From Micrococcus sp. EYE_212 (GTDB lineage Bacteria > Actinomycetota > Actinomycetes > Actinomycetales > Micrococcaceae): 64,000 nt of DNA. A program made the translations under genes and the position numbers. Each line of letters opens with the position of its first letter. Position 1 is the first letter of the stretch. Below are positions 16,972 through 26,409 of this stretch, one piece after another. The stretch covers positions 42,711 through 106,710 of the forward strand of contig NZ_JAHXOZ010000011.1 of assembly GCF_023147585.1 (NCBI RefSeq), in the 5' to 3' direction. The notes under the pieces are model-generated. The model did not search any database, was not told the DNA's origin, and worked only from the letters and a program-made list of their open reading frames with translations.

Positions 16972-18641
16972 GCGGCGTGGGAGACGTGGTCCGCTTCAGC
17001 ACCCAGGGTGGTCCGGGATCCGTCTACGCGGACCTGGACGGCATCGACGCGGCCGCCGAGCGGTTCCGCGAGGCCGCGGACGTCACCCGCGTCCTGGTGT
17101 TCCACGCCGAGCACGCGGCGTCCCTCGTGGACCGGGCCGCCTCCGGCCCGGGCGCGGCGGCCCGCCTGCGGGAGGCGCTGCGCGAGGGCGCCCGCCGTCT
17201 CCAGGGCCTGACGGACGCGCTCGCCCGCAACCGGGAGGACCTGCGGCAGGCTGCGGAGGCGTACCGCCGGGCCGAGCAGGGGGCGGCCGGCGTCATGGAC
17301 GCGGAGGACCCGCGGGCGGCCGTGCTGGGAGCCGCGCTCGAGGCGCGGGCGGCGGACGGCCTGTCCGTCGAGGAGGCGGAGTTCCTCGTGCGTGCGGGCA
17401 CGGAGGTCGTGGGGGAGGCGCTCCTGGCCCAGCTGCTCGGCCTCCCCGTGGGGACGACGGTGGACGAGGGCATCGCGGCCATCGGTGGATTCGGCGGGCC
17501 CGTGCGGGACTGGGTGGCGGGGCAGTGCGCCGTGGGGGAGCTGGGCGGTGAGCTCGAGTGGGCGGCGGACCGCCTGGGGGACATCGACCCCAGCCTGCGC
17601 CTCACGCCCGCGGCCGCGTGGCGGCTCATCGCCGAGGTCTACCCGCTCCTGGACCCCACGAACGCCGATCCCCTCGAGGTCGCCGGGGAGCCTGTGGACC
17701 ACCTCGAGGCGCCCCGGCGTCTCACCGGCCACCTGTCCGAGGTCGCGCACCTCATCCCGCGGCACAGCGACGGCGAGGGCGCGGTGACCGTCACCCGGAT
17801 CCGCGGCGCGGACGGCGCGGACGTGTGGCTCGTGGGCCTGCCGGGCACCCAGGAGGGGCTGCTGCCGCAGCATCGCTCGGACAACTGGGCGGACGGTGGG
17901 GGCAACCTCGACGCGCTGGGGAACGACTCCCGCCGGACGGCGGCCGGCATCGCGCAGGCCCTCGCGGCGGCGGGCGTGCCGACGGGCGCCGACCTCCTGC
18001 TGGCCGGGTACAGCCAGGGCGGCGTGCACGCGGTCAACCTGGCGGACGATCCCGGATTCTCCCAGGCCTACTCGGTGCGCGGCGTCATGACCGTGGGTGC
18101 GCCGAACGGGAACCAGTCCGCGCCGGCCGGTGTGCCGATCCTCGAGTTCGCCACGGACCGTGACCTCTACACCGCGGCCGACGGCGGCCCGAACCCCCTC
18201 GGCCTGCAGCGGGCCACCGTCACCTTCCACCCCGAGGGGCCGGACGAGGCACCCGCGCTGCTCGCCCCGGGGACCTCGTCCGAGGCGGGATGGGAGGACG
18301 GGCTCGAGCGGCTGGGGCCGGACCGGCTGGACCCCCACGACCTGCCCGGGCTCGCCTCGCGACTGGGGCAGGATGCGGAGGCCGTCGCGACTGACCTGGA
18401 CCGTGCCCACGCGCTCGGGGACTACACCCGCATGATCGAGGACTTCGAGGCCGCCGACCCCGCCGCTCGCGCCGAGGTGGCCGGCGTGCACGCCGCGCTC
18501 GCCGGGCTGGCCACGGGCGCCGTGCTCTCCAGCCGGACGGTGCGCCTGCGGCGGGGCGTCGAGGGCGCCGACGCGCGGCGTCGGGTGGGGGTGATCAGCC
18601 AGGCGCCCGAGGAGATCGCCCGCACGCCGCGCAGCCGCTGA
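16968..18641 (+). CDS. Alpha/beta-hydrolase with N-terminal helical (WXG100-like) domain
   Basis: 557 residues. Residues about 20-110 are a helical domain (LDGIDAAAERFREAADVTRVL and following) like the N-terminus of type VII secretion-related proteins. Residues 275-400 are an alpha/beta-hydrolase with nucleophile S349 in GYSQGG, then a candidate acid in EFATDRD. The catalytic His is not certain. No signal peptide is present. Actinobacteria carry similar proteins of unknown role, some suspected as secreted lipases or toxins. It is convergent with, and 10 bases from, the MobA-like gene. Confidence 0.75.
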   Translation: MSGVGDVVRFSTQGGPGSVYADLDGIDAAAERFREAADVTRVLVFHAEHAASLVDRAASGPGAAARLREALREGARRLQGLTDALARNREDLRQAAEAYRRAEQGAAGVMDAEDPRAAVLGAALEARAADGLSVEEAEFLVRAGTEVVGEALLAQLLGLPVGTTVDEGIAAIGGFGGPVRDWVAGQCAVGELGGELEWAADRLGDIDPSLRLTPAAAWRLIAEVYPLLDPTNADPLEVAGEPVDHLEAPRRLTGHLSEVAHLIPRHSDGEGAVTVTRIRGADGADVWLVGLPGTQEGLLPQHRSDNWADGGGNLDALGNDSRRTAAGIAQALAAAGVPTGADLLLAGYSQGGVHAVNLADDPGFSQAYSVRGVMTVGAPNGNQSAPAGVPILEFATDRDLYTAADGGPNPLGLQRATVTFHPEGPDEAPALLAPGTSSEAGWEDGLERLGPDRLDPHDLPGLASRLGQDAEAVATDLDRAHALGDYTRMIEDFEAADPAARAEVAGVHAALAGLATGAVLSSRTVRLRRGVEGADARRRVGVISQAPEEIARTPRSR

Positions 18642-18651
18642 GCCGGTCGGG

Positions 18652-20565
18652 TCAGGCCCGGTCGGACAGCACGCCCGCGAAGAACTCGTTCACCATCGCG
18701 GGGGCGTCCAGCGGGAAGACGCCGGACACGTAGTGGTCCGGGCGGACGACCACGACGGCGCCGTCGCGGCTGATGCCGCGCGCCTCGAAGACGTCCTCGC
18801 CGTGCTTGGGCCGGCACGTGGCGAACACGTTGTTCAGGTCGCGCAGGCCGAGCGGGCCCGTGGTCGGCACGAACACGGCGGGCGCGTCGGTCCAGTCGAA
18901 CTCGGACTGCTGCTGCTGGTACACGACCTTGACGTCGAACACGGTGTCCTCGGGCGCGCCGGCCGGGGTGAAGCGGTTGCGGAAGGACTGCGGGTCCTCC
19001 GCGATCGCCCGGGCCCAGGCGGCCGCCTGCGAGTCCGCTGAGCGGGGGGACGCGGAGTCCGCGAACACGTAGACGCGCCAGCGGCCGTCCGCGCGGTGCA
19101 GGTGGCCCAGGTGCTTCACGTTGGTGTCGCACGAGCGCTCCACGAGGGCGGACTTGAAGCGCTTGCCCACAGGGAAGCCGGATGCCAGGTCCTGGTGCGC
19201 GGTCCCCGAGGTCAGCATGGACGGCTGGTACTGGGTCATGAAGCCCGCGGGGAACTCAGCGGTCTTCGTGTAGAACTCCGCCACGTAGTTCGGATCACCC
19301 AGCTCGGAGACGGGCTTCGCCATGAGCGTGGACCACTCCTTGTCGAAGTCGATCAGGTTCTTGGCGATGTCCTTGCGCTCGTCCGCGTAGGTGGCGAGCA
19401 GCTCCTGGGGTGCGCGGCCGGAGAGGACGTGGCCGAGCTTCCAGCCCAGGTTCCAGCCGTCCTGCATGGACACGTTCATGCCCTGGCCGGCCTTCGCGGA
19501 GTGGGTGTGGCAGGCGTCGCCGAGCAGGAACACGGTGGGCTGGCCCACGCGCTCGCGGTTGTCGAAGCCCGAGGTCAGACGGTGGCCGACCTCGTACACC
19601 GAGTGCCAGGCGGTCTCCTTCACATCCAGGCGGTAGGGGTGGAGGATCGCCTGGGCGCGCTTGATGACCTCCTCGAGCGGGGTCTTGCGGATGGTGTGGC
19701 CGTCGCCCTCCGGCACCACGCCCAGGTCCACGTACATGCGGAACAGGTGCCCGCCCTCGCGGGGGATGTGGAGGATCGAGCCGGCCTGCGAGTGGATCGA
19801 GCACTTCGTGCGGATGTCCGGGAAGTCGGTGTCCGCGAGGACGTCCATGACGCCCCACGCGTGGTTGGCGGCGTCGCCGGAGAGGGAGTGGCCGATCGCC
19901 TTGCGCACGCGCGAGCCGGCGCCGTCCGCGCCCACCACGTACGTCGCGCGCACGGTGCGCAGCTCGCCGTCCTCCGGGTTCTCCAGGGCGTTGCCCTCGG
20001 CGTCCACCGTGCGGCGCAGGGTCACGGAGACGGGGTGCGCGCCGGTGCCGGAGTCGTCGAGGGACTCGAAGGCCCAGCCGTAGTCGGGGGCCATGCGGGC
20101 CGGGGCGTTCATCATGAACTCGGCGAACCAGTCCAGGATGCGCGCCTGGTTCACGATCAGGTGCGGGAACTCGGAGACGCCCTCCGGGTCGTCCTCGGCG
20201 AGCTGGGTGCGGACGATGTCCGCCGGGTCCTCGGGGTCCGGGTTCCAGAAGGCCATCGAGGTGAGGTCGAAGGCCTCGTCGATGATCTGGTTCGCGAATC
20301 CGAACGCCTGGAAGGTCTCCACGGAGCGGGCCTGGATGCCGTCGGCCTGGCCGATCTCGAGGCGGTGCGGGCGGCGCTCGATGATGCGGGCGTGGACGTC
20401 CGGGAACATCGCGAGCTGGGCCGCGGCGATCATGCCGGCGGGGCCCGTGCCGACGATCAGCACGTCCATCTCGTCCGGCAGCTCGGCGGGGCGGGTGAGG
20501 CCCGTGCCGGCGGCGGGCTGGACGCGGGGATCGGTGGAGACGTAGCCGTGGTGGTGGAACAGCAT
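18652..20565 (-). CDS. mobA: FAD-dependent aromatic hydroxylase, 3-hydroxybenzoate 4-monooxygenase (MobA)-like
   Basis: 637 residues, nearly the length of MobA (639). It has the flavin-binding GTGPAGM (41-47 region), the ERRPHRLEIGQADGIQARSVE loop, LVNQARIL-type helix (here HLIVNQARILDWF), the GADGAGSRVRKAIG motif, GDACHTHSAKAGQGMNVSMQD, and a C-terminal thioredoxin-like domain as in phenol hydroxylases. The substrate is probably a 3-hydroxyaryl acid giving protocatechuate or homoprotocatechuate; that part is inference. The upstream region has twin palindromes and a divergent IclR gene. Confidence 0.85.
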   Translation of the reverse strand: MLFHHHGYVSTDPRVQPAAGTGLTRPAELPDEMDVLIVGTGPAGMIAAAQLAMFPDVHARIIERRPHRLEIGQADGIQARSVETFQAFGFANQIIDEAFDLTSMAFWNPDPEDPADIVRTQLAEDDPEGVSEFPHLIVNQARILDWFAEFMMNAPARMAPDYGWAFESLDDSGTGAHPVSVTLRRTVDAEGNALENPEDGELRTVRATYVVGADGAGSRVRKAIGHSLSGDAANHAWGVMDVLADTDFPDIRTKCSIHSQAGSILHIPREGGHLFRMYVDLGVVPEGDGHTIRKTPLEEVIKRAQAILHPYRLDVKETAWHSVYEVGHRLTSGFDNRERVGQPTVFLLGDACHTHSAKAGQGMNVSMQDGWNLGWKLGHVLSGRAPQELLATYADERKDIAKNLIDFDKEWSTLMAKPVSELGDPNYVAEFYTKTAEFPAGFMTQYQPSMLTSGTAHQDLASGFPVGKRFKSALVERSCDTNVKHLGHLHRADGRWRVYVFADSASPRSADSQAAAWARAIAEDPQSFRNRFTPAGAPEDTVFDVKVVYQQQQSEFDWTDAPAVFVPTTGPLGLRDLNNVFATCRPKHGEDVFEARGISRDGAVVVVRPDHYVSGVFPLDAPAMVNEFFAGVLSDRA

Positions 20566-20606
20566 GGGAGACCTTTCGCTGCGGCCGAGGATGGCACCCG
20601 GCGCCT

Positions 20607-20641
20607 GTTCGCTCAGAGAACGCGTCGTTCCCAGAGGGAAC
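20607..20641. promoter_or_regulatory. Twin IclR-type operators between mobA and its regulator
   Basis: Two inverted repeats, GTTCGCTCAGAGAAC (20607-20621) and GTTCCCAGAGGGAAC (20627-20641), share GTTC-n7-GAAC and are centred exactly 20 bases apart, two helical turns. This suits cooperative binding of an IclR tetramer next to the mobA promoter. Confidence 0.75.
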
Positions 20642-20776
20642 ACGCCTGTGGCAGACTGTACGCGGGCGTGACCGGCTTCACAACCCCGCGTGGGGGCGCC
20701 CACACGCCGTCCGGTGTGCCCCCGCGCGGTCCATCCACCCCGTTCCGCCCGGCCCCGTTGAGCGAAGGAGCGCACG

Positions 20777-21547
20777 ATGCCCCCCGAGACGTCCCGCTCC
20801 CGCCCCGTGCGCGCCGAGGCGCCGTCGCAGACCCTCTCCCGTGCGCTCACGATGCTCGAGGCCGTGGCCGAGGCGCCCACGCCGCCCACCATCGCCGAGC
20901 TCGCCGAGGGCCTCGGCGTCCACCGCTCGGTGGCCTACCGCATGCTCCGCACCTTCGAGGAGCACGGCCTCCTGCGCCGGGACGACGCCGGCCGCGTCCT
21001 CGTCGCCCCGGGCCTCGCGGTGCTTGCGGGCCGGGTGGAGCCGGACCTGCGCGCCGCGGCCCTGCCCGAGCTCACCTCCGTCTCGGCCGACCTCCACATG
21101 ACCGCCTTCCTCGTGGTCTGGGACGGCGCGGACTGCCTCACCCTCGCCACGGTGGAGCCCCCGCGCGGCAACCTCGTGACCCAGCGGCCGGGCACGCGCC
21201 ACCCGCTGGGGGTCGGCGCGCCGGGCATCGCCCTCGCGGCCGCCATGCCGGAGGCGGAGTGGGCCGCGCAGCGCGCCCGCCGCGCCGAGGGCGGGCAGGG
21301 GGTGGGCCCGCACGACGACGGCGCCGAACGTCCGGAGGTCGCCGGCGCCCGCGCGCGCGGCTGGGCCTCAAGCCGCGACGAGGTGATCACCGGCGTGTCC
21401 TCGGTGGCCGTGCCGCTCGCGGTGCGGGGCCAGTTCCCGGCGGCGCTCGCCGTCGTCTTCGCGACCCGGGCGGAGGACCTCGAGGCGATCGGGGCCCGCC
21501 TGTCCGCCGCCGCTCAGCGGGTGGCGGCCGCCCTCGGCGACGGCTGA
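20777..21547 (+). CDS. IclR-family transcriptional regulator
   Basis: 256 residues: an N-terminal winged helix (TIAELAEGLGVHRSVAYRMLRTFEEHGLL) and a C-terminal IclR effector domain (LTSVSADLHMTAFLVVWDGADCL, RHPLGVGAPGIALAAA, SSVAVPLAVRGQFPAALAVVF). Divergent orientation from the MobA-like gene and the twin palindromes between them make that hydroxylase the likely target, with its substrate or product as effector. Confidence 0.92.
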   Translation: MPPETSRSRPVRAEAPSQTLSRALTMLEAVAEAPTPPTIAELAEGLGVHRSVAYRMLRTFEEHGLLRRDDAGRVLVAPGLAVLAGRVEPDLRAAALPELTSVSADLHMTAFLVVWDGADCLTLATVEPPRGNLVTQRPGTRHPLGVGAPGIALAAAMPEAEWAAQRARRAEGGQGVGPHDDGAERPEVAGARARGWASSRDEVITGVSSVAVPLAVRGQFPAALAVVFATRAEDLEAIGARLSAAAQRVAAALGDG

Positions 21548-21577
21548 GTGCCTCGTCACCGCCGTATCCTGTGCCAC

Positions 21578-22708
21578 ATGACCGACTCCGCTCAGCCCAG
21601 CCCCGCCGTCGTCCGTGCCCACGCCAAGGTCGGCAAGCTGCCGCCGTACGCGGCCGGCAAGCCGCCCGTGGCCGTCCCCGGCCTCACTCCGTACAAGCTC
21701 TCCTCGAACGAGAACCCGTTCGCCCCGGTGCCGGGCGTCGTGGAGCGCGTGCACGAGATCGTGACCGGCGTCGAGGGCGCCCCGAGCCTGCTGTGCCGCT
21801 ACCCGGACCCGCTCGCCACGGAGCTGCGTGAGAAGCTGGCCCCCCGCCTGGACGTCCCGGCCGAGGACATCGTCACCGGCGCCGGCTCGCTGGGCGCGCT
21901 GTCCCAGATCATCACCGCCTTCGCGGGCGAGGGGGAGGGCACCGAGCCGGACGAGGTGATCTTCGCGTGGCGCTCCTTCGAGGCCTACCCGATCGTGGCC
22001 CGCAGCGCCGGCGCGAAGGACGTCATGGTGCCGCTCACCGCGGACCACCGACACGACCTGCCGGCCATGCTGGACGCCATCACGGACCGCACGCGCGTGA
22101 TCCTGCTGTGCACCCCGAACAACCCCACCGGCCCGGTGCTCACCACGGCCGAGGTGGAGGACTTCCTGGCGAAGGTGCCCTCCCACATCCTCGTGGTGAT
22201 CGACGAGGCCTACGTGGAGTTCATCCGGGACGAGGACGCCGTCAAGGGCCTGGAGATGTACCGGAAGCACCGCAACGTGGTGGTGCTGCGCACCTTCTCC
22301 AAGGCCCACGGCCTGGCCAACCTCCGTGTCGGCTACTCCGTGTCCCACCCGGAGATCACCTCCGCGCTGCGCACGGTGGCCGTGCCCTTCGCCGTCTCCA
22401 CGCTCGCCGAGCAGGCCGCCGTCGCCTCGCTCGAGCACCTGGACGAGGTCCTCGGCCACGTGCAGACCGTGGTGGACGAGCGCGAGCGCGTCGTCGCCGT
22501 GCTGCAGGAGGCCGGCTGGGACGTGCCCGAGACCCAGGCCAACTTCGTGTGGCTGCCGCTGGGTGATCAGACCGCCGCGTTCGCCGAGGCAGCCCAGGCC
22601 AAGGCGCTCTCCGTCCGCGCGTTCGCGGGCGAGGGCGTCCGCGTGACCATCGGCGAGGTCGAGGCGAACGACCGGTTCCTCGAGGTGGCGCGCGCGTTCC
22701 GGTCCTGA
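21578..22708 (+). CDS. Histidinol-phosphate / aromatic amino acid aminotransferase (HisC-like)
   Basis: 376-residue fold-type I PLP enzyme: SSNENPF near residue 42, TPNNPTGP (179-186), D209 in VVIDEAY, and Schiff-base K242 in TFSKAHGLANLR. Family members act on histidinol phosphate or on phenylalanine/tyrosine (Pat in mycobacteria). No his genes are nearby, so an aromatic aminotransferase is possible: it would make phenylpyruvate, upstream of phenylacetate. The ATG at 21578 is 30 bases after the iclR stop. Confidence 0.88.
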   Translation: MTDSAQPSPAVVRAHAKVGKLPPYAAGKPPVAVPGLTPYKLSSNENPFAPVPGVVERVHEIVTGVEGAPSLLCRYPDPLATELREKLAPRLDVPAEDIVTGAGSLGALSQIITAFAGEGEGTEPDEVIFAWRSFEAYPIVARSAGAKDVMVPLTADHRHDLPAMLDAITDRTRVILLCTPNNPTGPVLTTAEVEDFLAKVPSHILVVIDEAYVEFIRDEDAVKGLEMYRKHRNVVVLRTFSKAHGLANLRVGYSVSHPEITSALRTVAVPFAVSTLAEQAAVASLEHLDEVLGHVQTVVDERERVVAVLQEAGWDVPETQANFVWLPLGDQTAAFAEAAQAKALSVRAFAGEGVRVTIGEVEANDRFLEVARAFRS

Positions 22709-22802
22709 GTCGATCGGGGGAGGTGCGCGTCGCCGCCGAGGGGAGTAAGGCCCCCCGTTGCTCACGCCCGTCAGACGTCATTCCGGTGACGGCACCGAGC
22801 GT

Positions 22803-22821
22803 CCCGGACCGCCGGTCCGGG
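22803..22821. terminator. Terminator after the HisC-like gene
   Basis: CCCGGACC (22803-22810) and GGTCCGGG (22814-22821) form an 8-bp stem with loop GCC, extendable by a wobble pair, about 95 bases after the stop at 22708. Confidence 0.5.
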
Positions 22822-22846
22822 GCACGGCACCCCAGGCGAGGACCCC

Positions 22847-23139
22847 ATGGCCCTCCTTCTCCCCGTGACCCGCGCGCTGCGCGAGCGCGACGTGACCGGC
22901 CGAGCCTGCCGGTCTACGTGCTGCTGATCGCGATGCGCGTGCCCGCACCGTGCTCACCTCCATGTGGGCCTCGGCGAAGGGCCGCCTGCGCAAGGTCACC
23001 TCGATCATCCTGGTCACGACGGCGCTGCTCTGGGTGCTCCTGAACGTCCCCGTCCGCTCGGACGAGGACATGGCCGCCGCCCCCGCCCCGCTCGAGGCGC
23101 TGCGCGGACGGGACGGTGCGCGCCGTCGAGGTCCTCTGA
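22847..23139 (+). pseudogene. Frameshifted remnant of a small membrane protein
   Basis: Three consecutive frames read like one protein: MALLLPVTRALRERDVTG, then PSLPVYVLLIAMRV, then TVLTSMWASAKGRLRKVTS followed by the hydrophobic IILVTTALLWVLLNVPV. Two single-base changes (near 22900 and near 22945) break it. The last frame has no stop before the Rieske gene. I do not recognise the family. It explains most of the 22709-23210 gap. Confidence 0.4.
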
Positions 23140-23210
23140 CGCCCGCGCGATACCGTGGCGTGCAGACCCTGAAGGAGCCGGCGTGGGCCGGCGGAGCACG
23201 GAGGCAGCAC

Positions 23211-23540
23211 ATGGCGGAGCCCATCCACATCGGCGCGGCGGCGGACATCCCGGAGGGCGAGTCCCGCGTGATCCCGGCGCAGACGGCGGGCACGCGCGAC
23301 GACGTCGCGGTGTTCCACGCCGAGGACGGCGCGTTCTACGCGATCGACGACACCTGCACCCACGAGGACGCATCCCTGGCCGAGGGGTGGCTCGAGGGGA
23401 CGAAGGTCGAGTGCCCGCTGCACTCCGCCGAGTTCTGCCTCAGGTCCGGCGAGGCGCTGTGCCTGCCGGCCACGAGGCCGGTCGGCACGCATGCGGTGGA
23501 GGCGCGGGACGGCCAGCTCTACCTGACGCCGGGCGAATGA
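23211..23540 (+). CDS. Rieske-type [2Fe-2S] ferredoxin
   Basis: 109 residues with the Rieske ligands C49/H51 (DDTCTHEDA) and C68/H71 (VECPLHSAEF). Small Rieske ferredoxins feed electrons to ring-hydroxylating dioxygenases or related oxygenases. The stop overlaps the reductase start (ATGA). An in-frame extension upstream is rejected because it runs through remnant sequence. Confidence 0.92.
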   Translation: MAEPIHIGAAADIPEGESRVIPAQTAGTRDDVAVFHAEDGAFYAIDDTCTHEDASLAEGWLEGTKVECPLHSAEFCLRSGEALCLPATRPVGTHAVEARDGQLYLTPGE

Positions 23541-24841
23541 GCGCGGGCCTCGTGCCTGTGGCGGACGACGGCGGGGCTCCCGGCGGGGCTTCCGCCTCCG
23601 TGCTCGTGCTCGGCGGCGGGCTGGCCGGGTTCTCCCTGGTGCGCGAGCTGCGCCGTCGCGGTTTCGCGGGCGCGCTGACGATCGCGGACCCCGAGGGCCT
23701 GCCCTACGACCGACCGCCGCTGTCCAAGGACTACCTGACCGGGGAGACGGACGGGCCCCGGCTGCTCCTCGCCCCGCCGTCGTGGTTCGCCGAGCACGGG
23801 GTGGAGGTCGTGACCGCGCGGGCTGAGGCGCTCGAGCCCGGCGGCGCGGACGCGCGGCACCGCGTGCGGCTGAACACGGGGGAGTCCCGGGAGGCGGACG
23901 TCGTGGTCCTCGCGACGGGCGGTCGGGTGCGCCCGCTGGCGGTGCCCGGCGCCGACGATGCGCGGCTGATCACCCTGCGCACCCGCGCCGACGCGGACGC
24001 ACTCGTGGCCCGGCTGCACTTCGGGGCGCGCGTGGCGGTGATCGGCGGAGGCTTCACGGGCGCCGAGGCCGCGTCGTCGGCCCGCGCCGCCTTCGCCGAC
24101 GTCACGCTCGTGACGAGCACCGGGACGCCCTCACTGACCGCCGTCGGACCGGCGATCACCGCGCGCCTGCACCGCATGCACGCCGAGAACGGGGTCGAGC
24201 TGGAGGTCGGGCGCGTCGCGCGGATCGAGCACGCGGACGAGGCGGTGGACGATCCCGGCGGCGGACTCCCCACCGCCCACCGCGTCCATCTCGAGGACGG
24301 CCGCACCGTGGACGCCGACGTCGTCGTGCTGGCCACGGGCACCGTCCCGGAGACCGCACTCGCCGAGAAGGCCGGGATCGAGACCGCGGACGGCGTGCTG
24401 GTGGACGCCGCGGGCCGGACGTCCGTGCCGGGGATCCTCGCCGTCGGCGACGTCGCGCGGCTGCGGGACTCGGCCTGGCCGGCGTCGCGGCACTGGGAGC
24501 CGGCCATGCAGGCGGGCGTCGCGGCCGCGGCGGCCCTGATGGGCGAGGAGCCGGCCGCGCCCGGCGCGCCGTGGTTCTGGTCGGACCGGCACGGCGCGCA
24601 CGTCGAGGCCGTGGGGGACATGGCGCTTCCCGACGGCGGCCGGCACGTCCACCGCGAGGTGCGGGGCCGGACGGTGGCGAGCTTCGCGCTCGCCGCGGAC
24701 GGCACGATGCGCGGGGCCGCGTCCGTGGACGATCCGATGGCCGTGAAGGCGGCGCGGCGGATCATCGACCGCGCAATCCTGGTGGACCCGGAGGCCCTGG
24801 CGGATCCGGCGGTGCCCGTGAGGTCTCTCGCGCGCGGGTGA
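23537..24841 (+). CDS. NAD(P)H:ferredoxin reductase of the oxygenase-coupled type
   Basis: 434 residues with two Rossmann motifs (VLGGGLAGFSLVREL and VAVIGGGFTGAEAA), PYDRPPLSKDYL, ATGGRVRPL, the FAD-binding GILAVGDVA, and a C-terminal reductase domain starting HWEPAMQAG. It resembles BphA4/CamA-type reductases. It forms a two-gene unit with the Rieske ferredoxin, but no terminal oxygenase is adjacent. Confidence 0.92.
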   Translation: MSAGLVPVADDGGAPGGASASVLVLGGGLAGFSLVRELRRRGFAGALTIADPEGLPYDRPPLSKDYLTGETDGPRLLLAPPSWFAEHGVEVVTARAEALEPGGADARHRVRLNTGESREADVVVLATGGRVRPLAVPGADDARLITLRTRADADALVARLHFGARVAVIGGGFTGAEAASSARAAFADVTLVTSTGTPSLTAVGPAITARLHRMHAENGVELEVGRVARIEHADEAVDDPGGGLPTAHRVHLEDGRTVDADVVVLATGTVPETALAEKAGIETADGVLVDAAGRTSVPGILAVGDVARLRDSAWPASRHWEPAMQAGVAAAAALMGEEPAAPGAPWFWSDRHGAHVEAVGDMALPDGGRHVHREVRGRTVASFALAADGTMRGAASVDDPMAVKAARRIIDRAILVDPEALADPAVPVRSLARG

Positions 24842-24847
24842 CGGCGC

Positions 24848-26359
24848 TCAGGTCCCGCAGTAGGTGACGAACGGGGCGCCGCCCACCGCGGCCGGCTGCG
24901 CGTACCGTTCGAAGCCGGGGCGTGGGGCGAACGGGTCCGTGACCGCCTCGAGCAGCTCGCGCACGGGCGCGAGGTCCCCGTCCTCGGCCGCCGTGAGCGC
25001 GGCGTCCAGCAGGTGGTTGCGCGGGATGTAGACCGGGTTCACGCGGCGCATTGCCGCGGCGTCCGGGCTCAGGGCCCGCCAGTCGCGCAGCCACGCGGCC
25101 ACCTCGTCGGGGGTGCGGGCGCCCGGGATGAGGCGATCGGCCTCCGCATCGGCCTCGGCCATGTCCGCCAGGCGGACCCAGAACGAGGTCCAGTCCGTGC
25201 TCGCCTCGGTCAGCTGCACGAAGAGCCGGTCGGTCAGCTCGGTGACGGTCTCGTCCGGCACGTCCGTGCTCAGCCCCAGCTTCTCCCGCAGGCCGGCGCG
25301 CCACGCGGCGAGGTGGCGGGGCTGGAACCCCGCGAGGGCCTCCTGGGCGAGCTCGACGGCCCGGTTCGGGTCGTCGTCGAGCAGGGGGAGCAGCGTCTCG
25401 CCGAGCCGGGCGAGGTTCCACGCCGCGATGGGGCCCTGGTTGCCGAAGGCGTAGCGGTGCTGCACGTCGATCGAGGAGAACGTGGCGCCGGGGTCGAACG
25501 CGTCGATGAAGGCGCACGGGCCGTAGTCGATCGTCTCGCCCGAGAGCGTCACGTTGTCCGTGTTCATCACGCCGTGCACGAACCCCACGAGCATCCAGCG
25601 CGCCACGAGCTCGGCCTGCGCGCCGACCGCCGCCTCGTAGAGCGCGAGCGCCGGGTTCTCGGCGTCGGCGGCGTGCGGGTGGTGGCGGGCGACGGCCTCG
25701 TCCACGAGCCGGCGCAGCAGGTCCTTCGAGGCCTCCGCGTCCGGGAGCGCCGCCGCATACTGGAACGTGCCCACCCGCAGGTGGGAGGCGGCGACGCGCG
25801 CGAGCACGGCGCCGGGCAGCAGGTCCTCGCGCAGCACCTGGGCGCCCGTGGCGACGACGGCGAGCGCGCGCGTGGTCGGCACGCCGAGGGCGTGCATCGC
25901 CTCGGCCACGACGTACTCGCGCAGCATGGGGCCGAGGACGGCCTGGCCGTCCGCGTTGCCGCGCGCGAAGGGGGTGCGGCCGGAACCCTTCAGATGGAGG
26001 TCGCGCAGGGCGCGGGCTGCGGCGGGGGAGTCGGCGCCCGGAAGGATCGGGGCGATCTCACCGAGCAGCAGGGCGCGGCCGTCGCCGAGCCGCGGCGAGT
26101 AGCCGCCGAACTGGTGCCCCGCGTACGCCTGCGCGACCGGGCGGGCGTCCGGGCCGGGCTGCTCGCCGGTGAGGAACCGGACGCCGTCGTCGGTGGCGAG
26201 CCACTCCGCGTCCATGCCCAGCAGCTCGGCGAGCTCGTTGTTGAGCAGGGCCAGCTGGGGCGCGGGCGTCTCCTGGGCCTCCCACGGCAGGGCGAGCTCG
26301 GGGAACGTGTCGGCGAAGCGGTGGGTGAGGCGCGGGGTCTTCGAACCGGGGGTGGGCAT
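24848..26359 (-). CDS. selO: Protein adenylyltransferase SelO (YdiU/UPF0061)
   Basis: 503 residues of the SelO pseudokinase family, which transfers AMP to proteins. Visible motifs are [83 protein letters not shown] and [11 protein letters not shown]. The C-terminus ends VTYCGT, keeping the conserved cysteine. Start at ATG 26359. It is convergent with the reductase gene (6-base gap). Confidence 0.94.
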   Translation of the reverse strand: MPTPGSKTPRLTHRFADTFPELALPWEAQETPAPQLALLNNELAELLGMDAEWLATDDGVRFLTGEQPGPDARPVAQAYAGHQFGGYSPRLGDGRALLLGEIAPILPGADSPAAARALRDLHLKGSGRTPFARGNADGQAVLGPMLREYVVAEAMHALGVPTTRALAVVATGAQVLREDLLPGAVLARVAASHLRVGTFQYAAALPDAEASKDLLRRLVDEAVARHHPHAADAENPALALYEAAVGAQAELVARWMLVGFVHGVMNTDNVTLSGETIDYGPCAFIDAFDPGATFSSIDVQHRYAFGNQGPIAAWNLARLGETLLPLLDDDPNRAVELAQEALAGFQPRHLAAWRAGLREKLGLSTDVPDETVTELTDRLFVQLTEASTDWTSFWVRLADMAEADAEADRLIPGARTPDEVAAWLRDWRALSPDAAAMRRVNPVYIPRNHLLDAALTAAEDGDLAPVRELLEAVTDPFAPRPGFERYAQPAAVGGAPFVTYCGT

Positions 26360-26409
26360 GGATCCAGGGTGGCACGGTGACCGGGGGTCCGGCCCGGTCA
26401 GAGCGCCTG

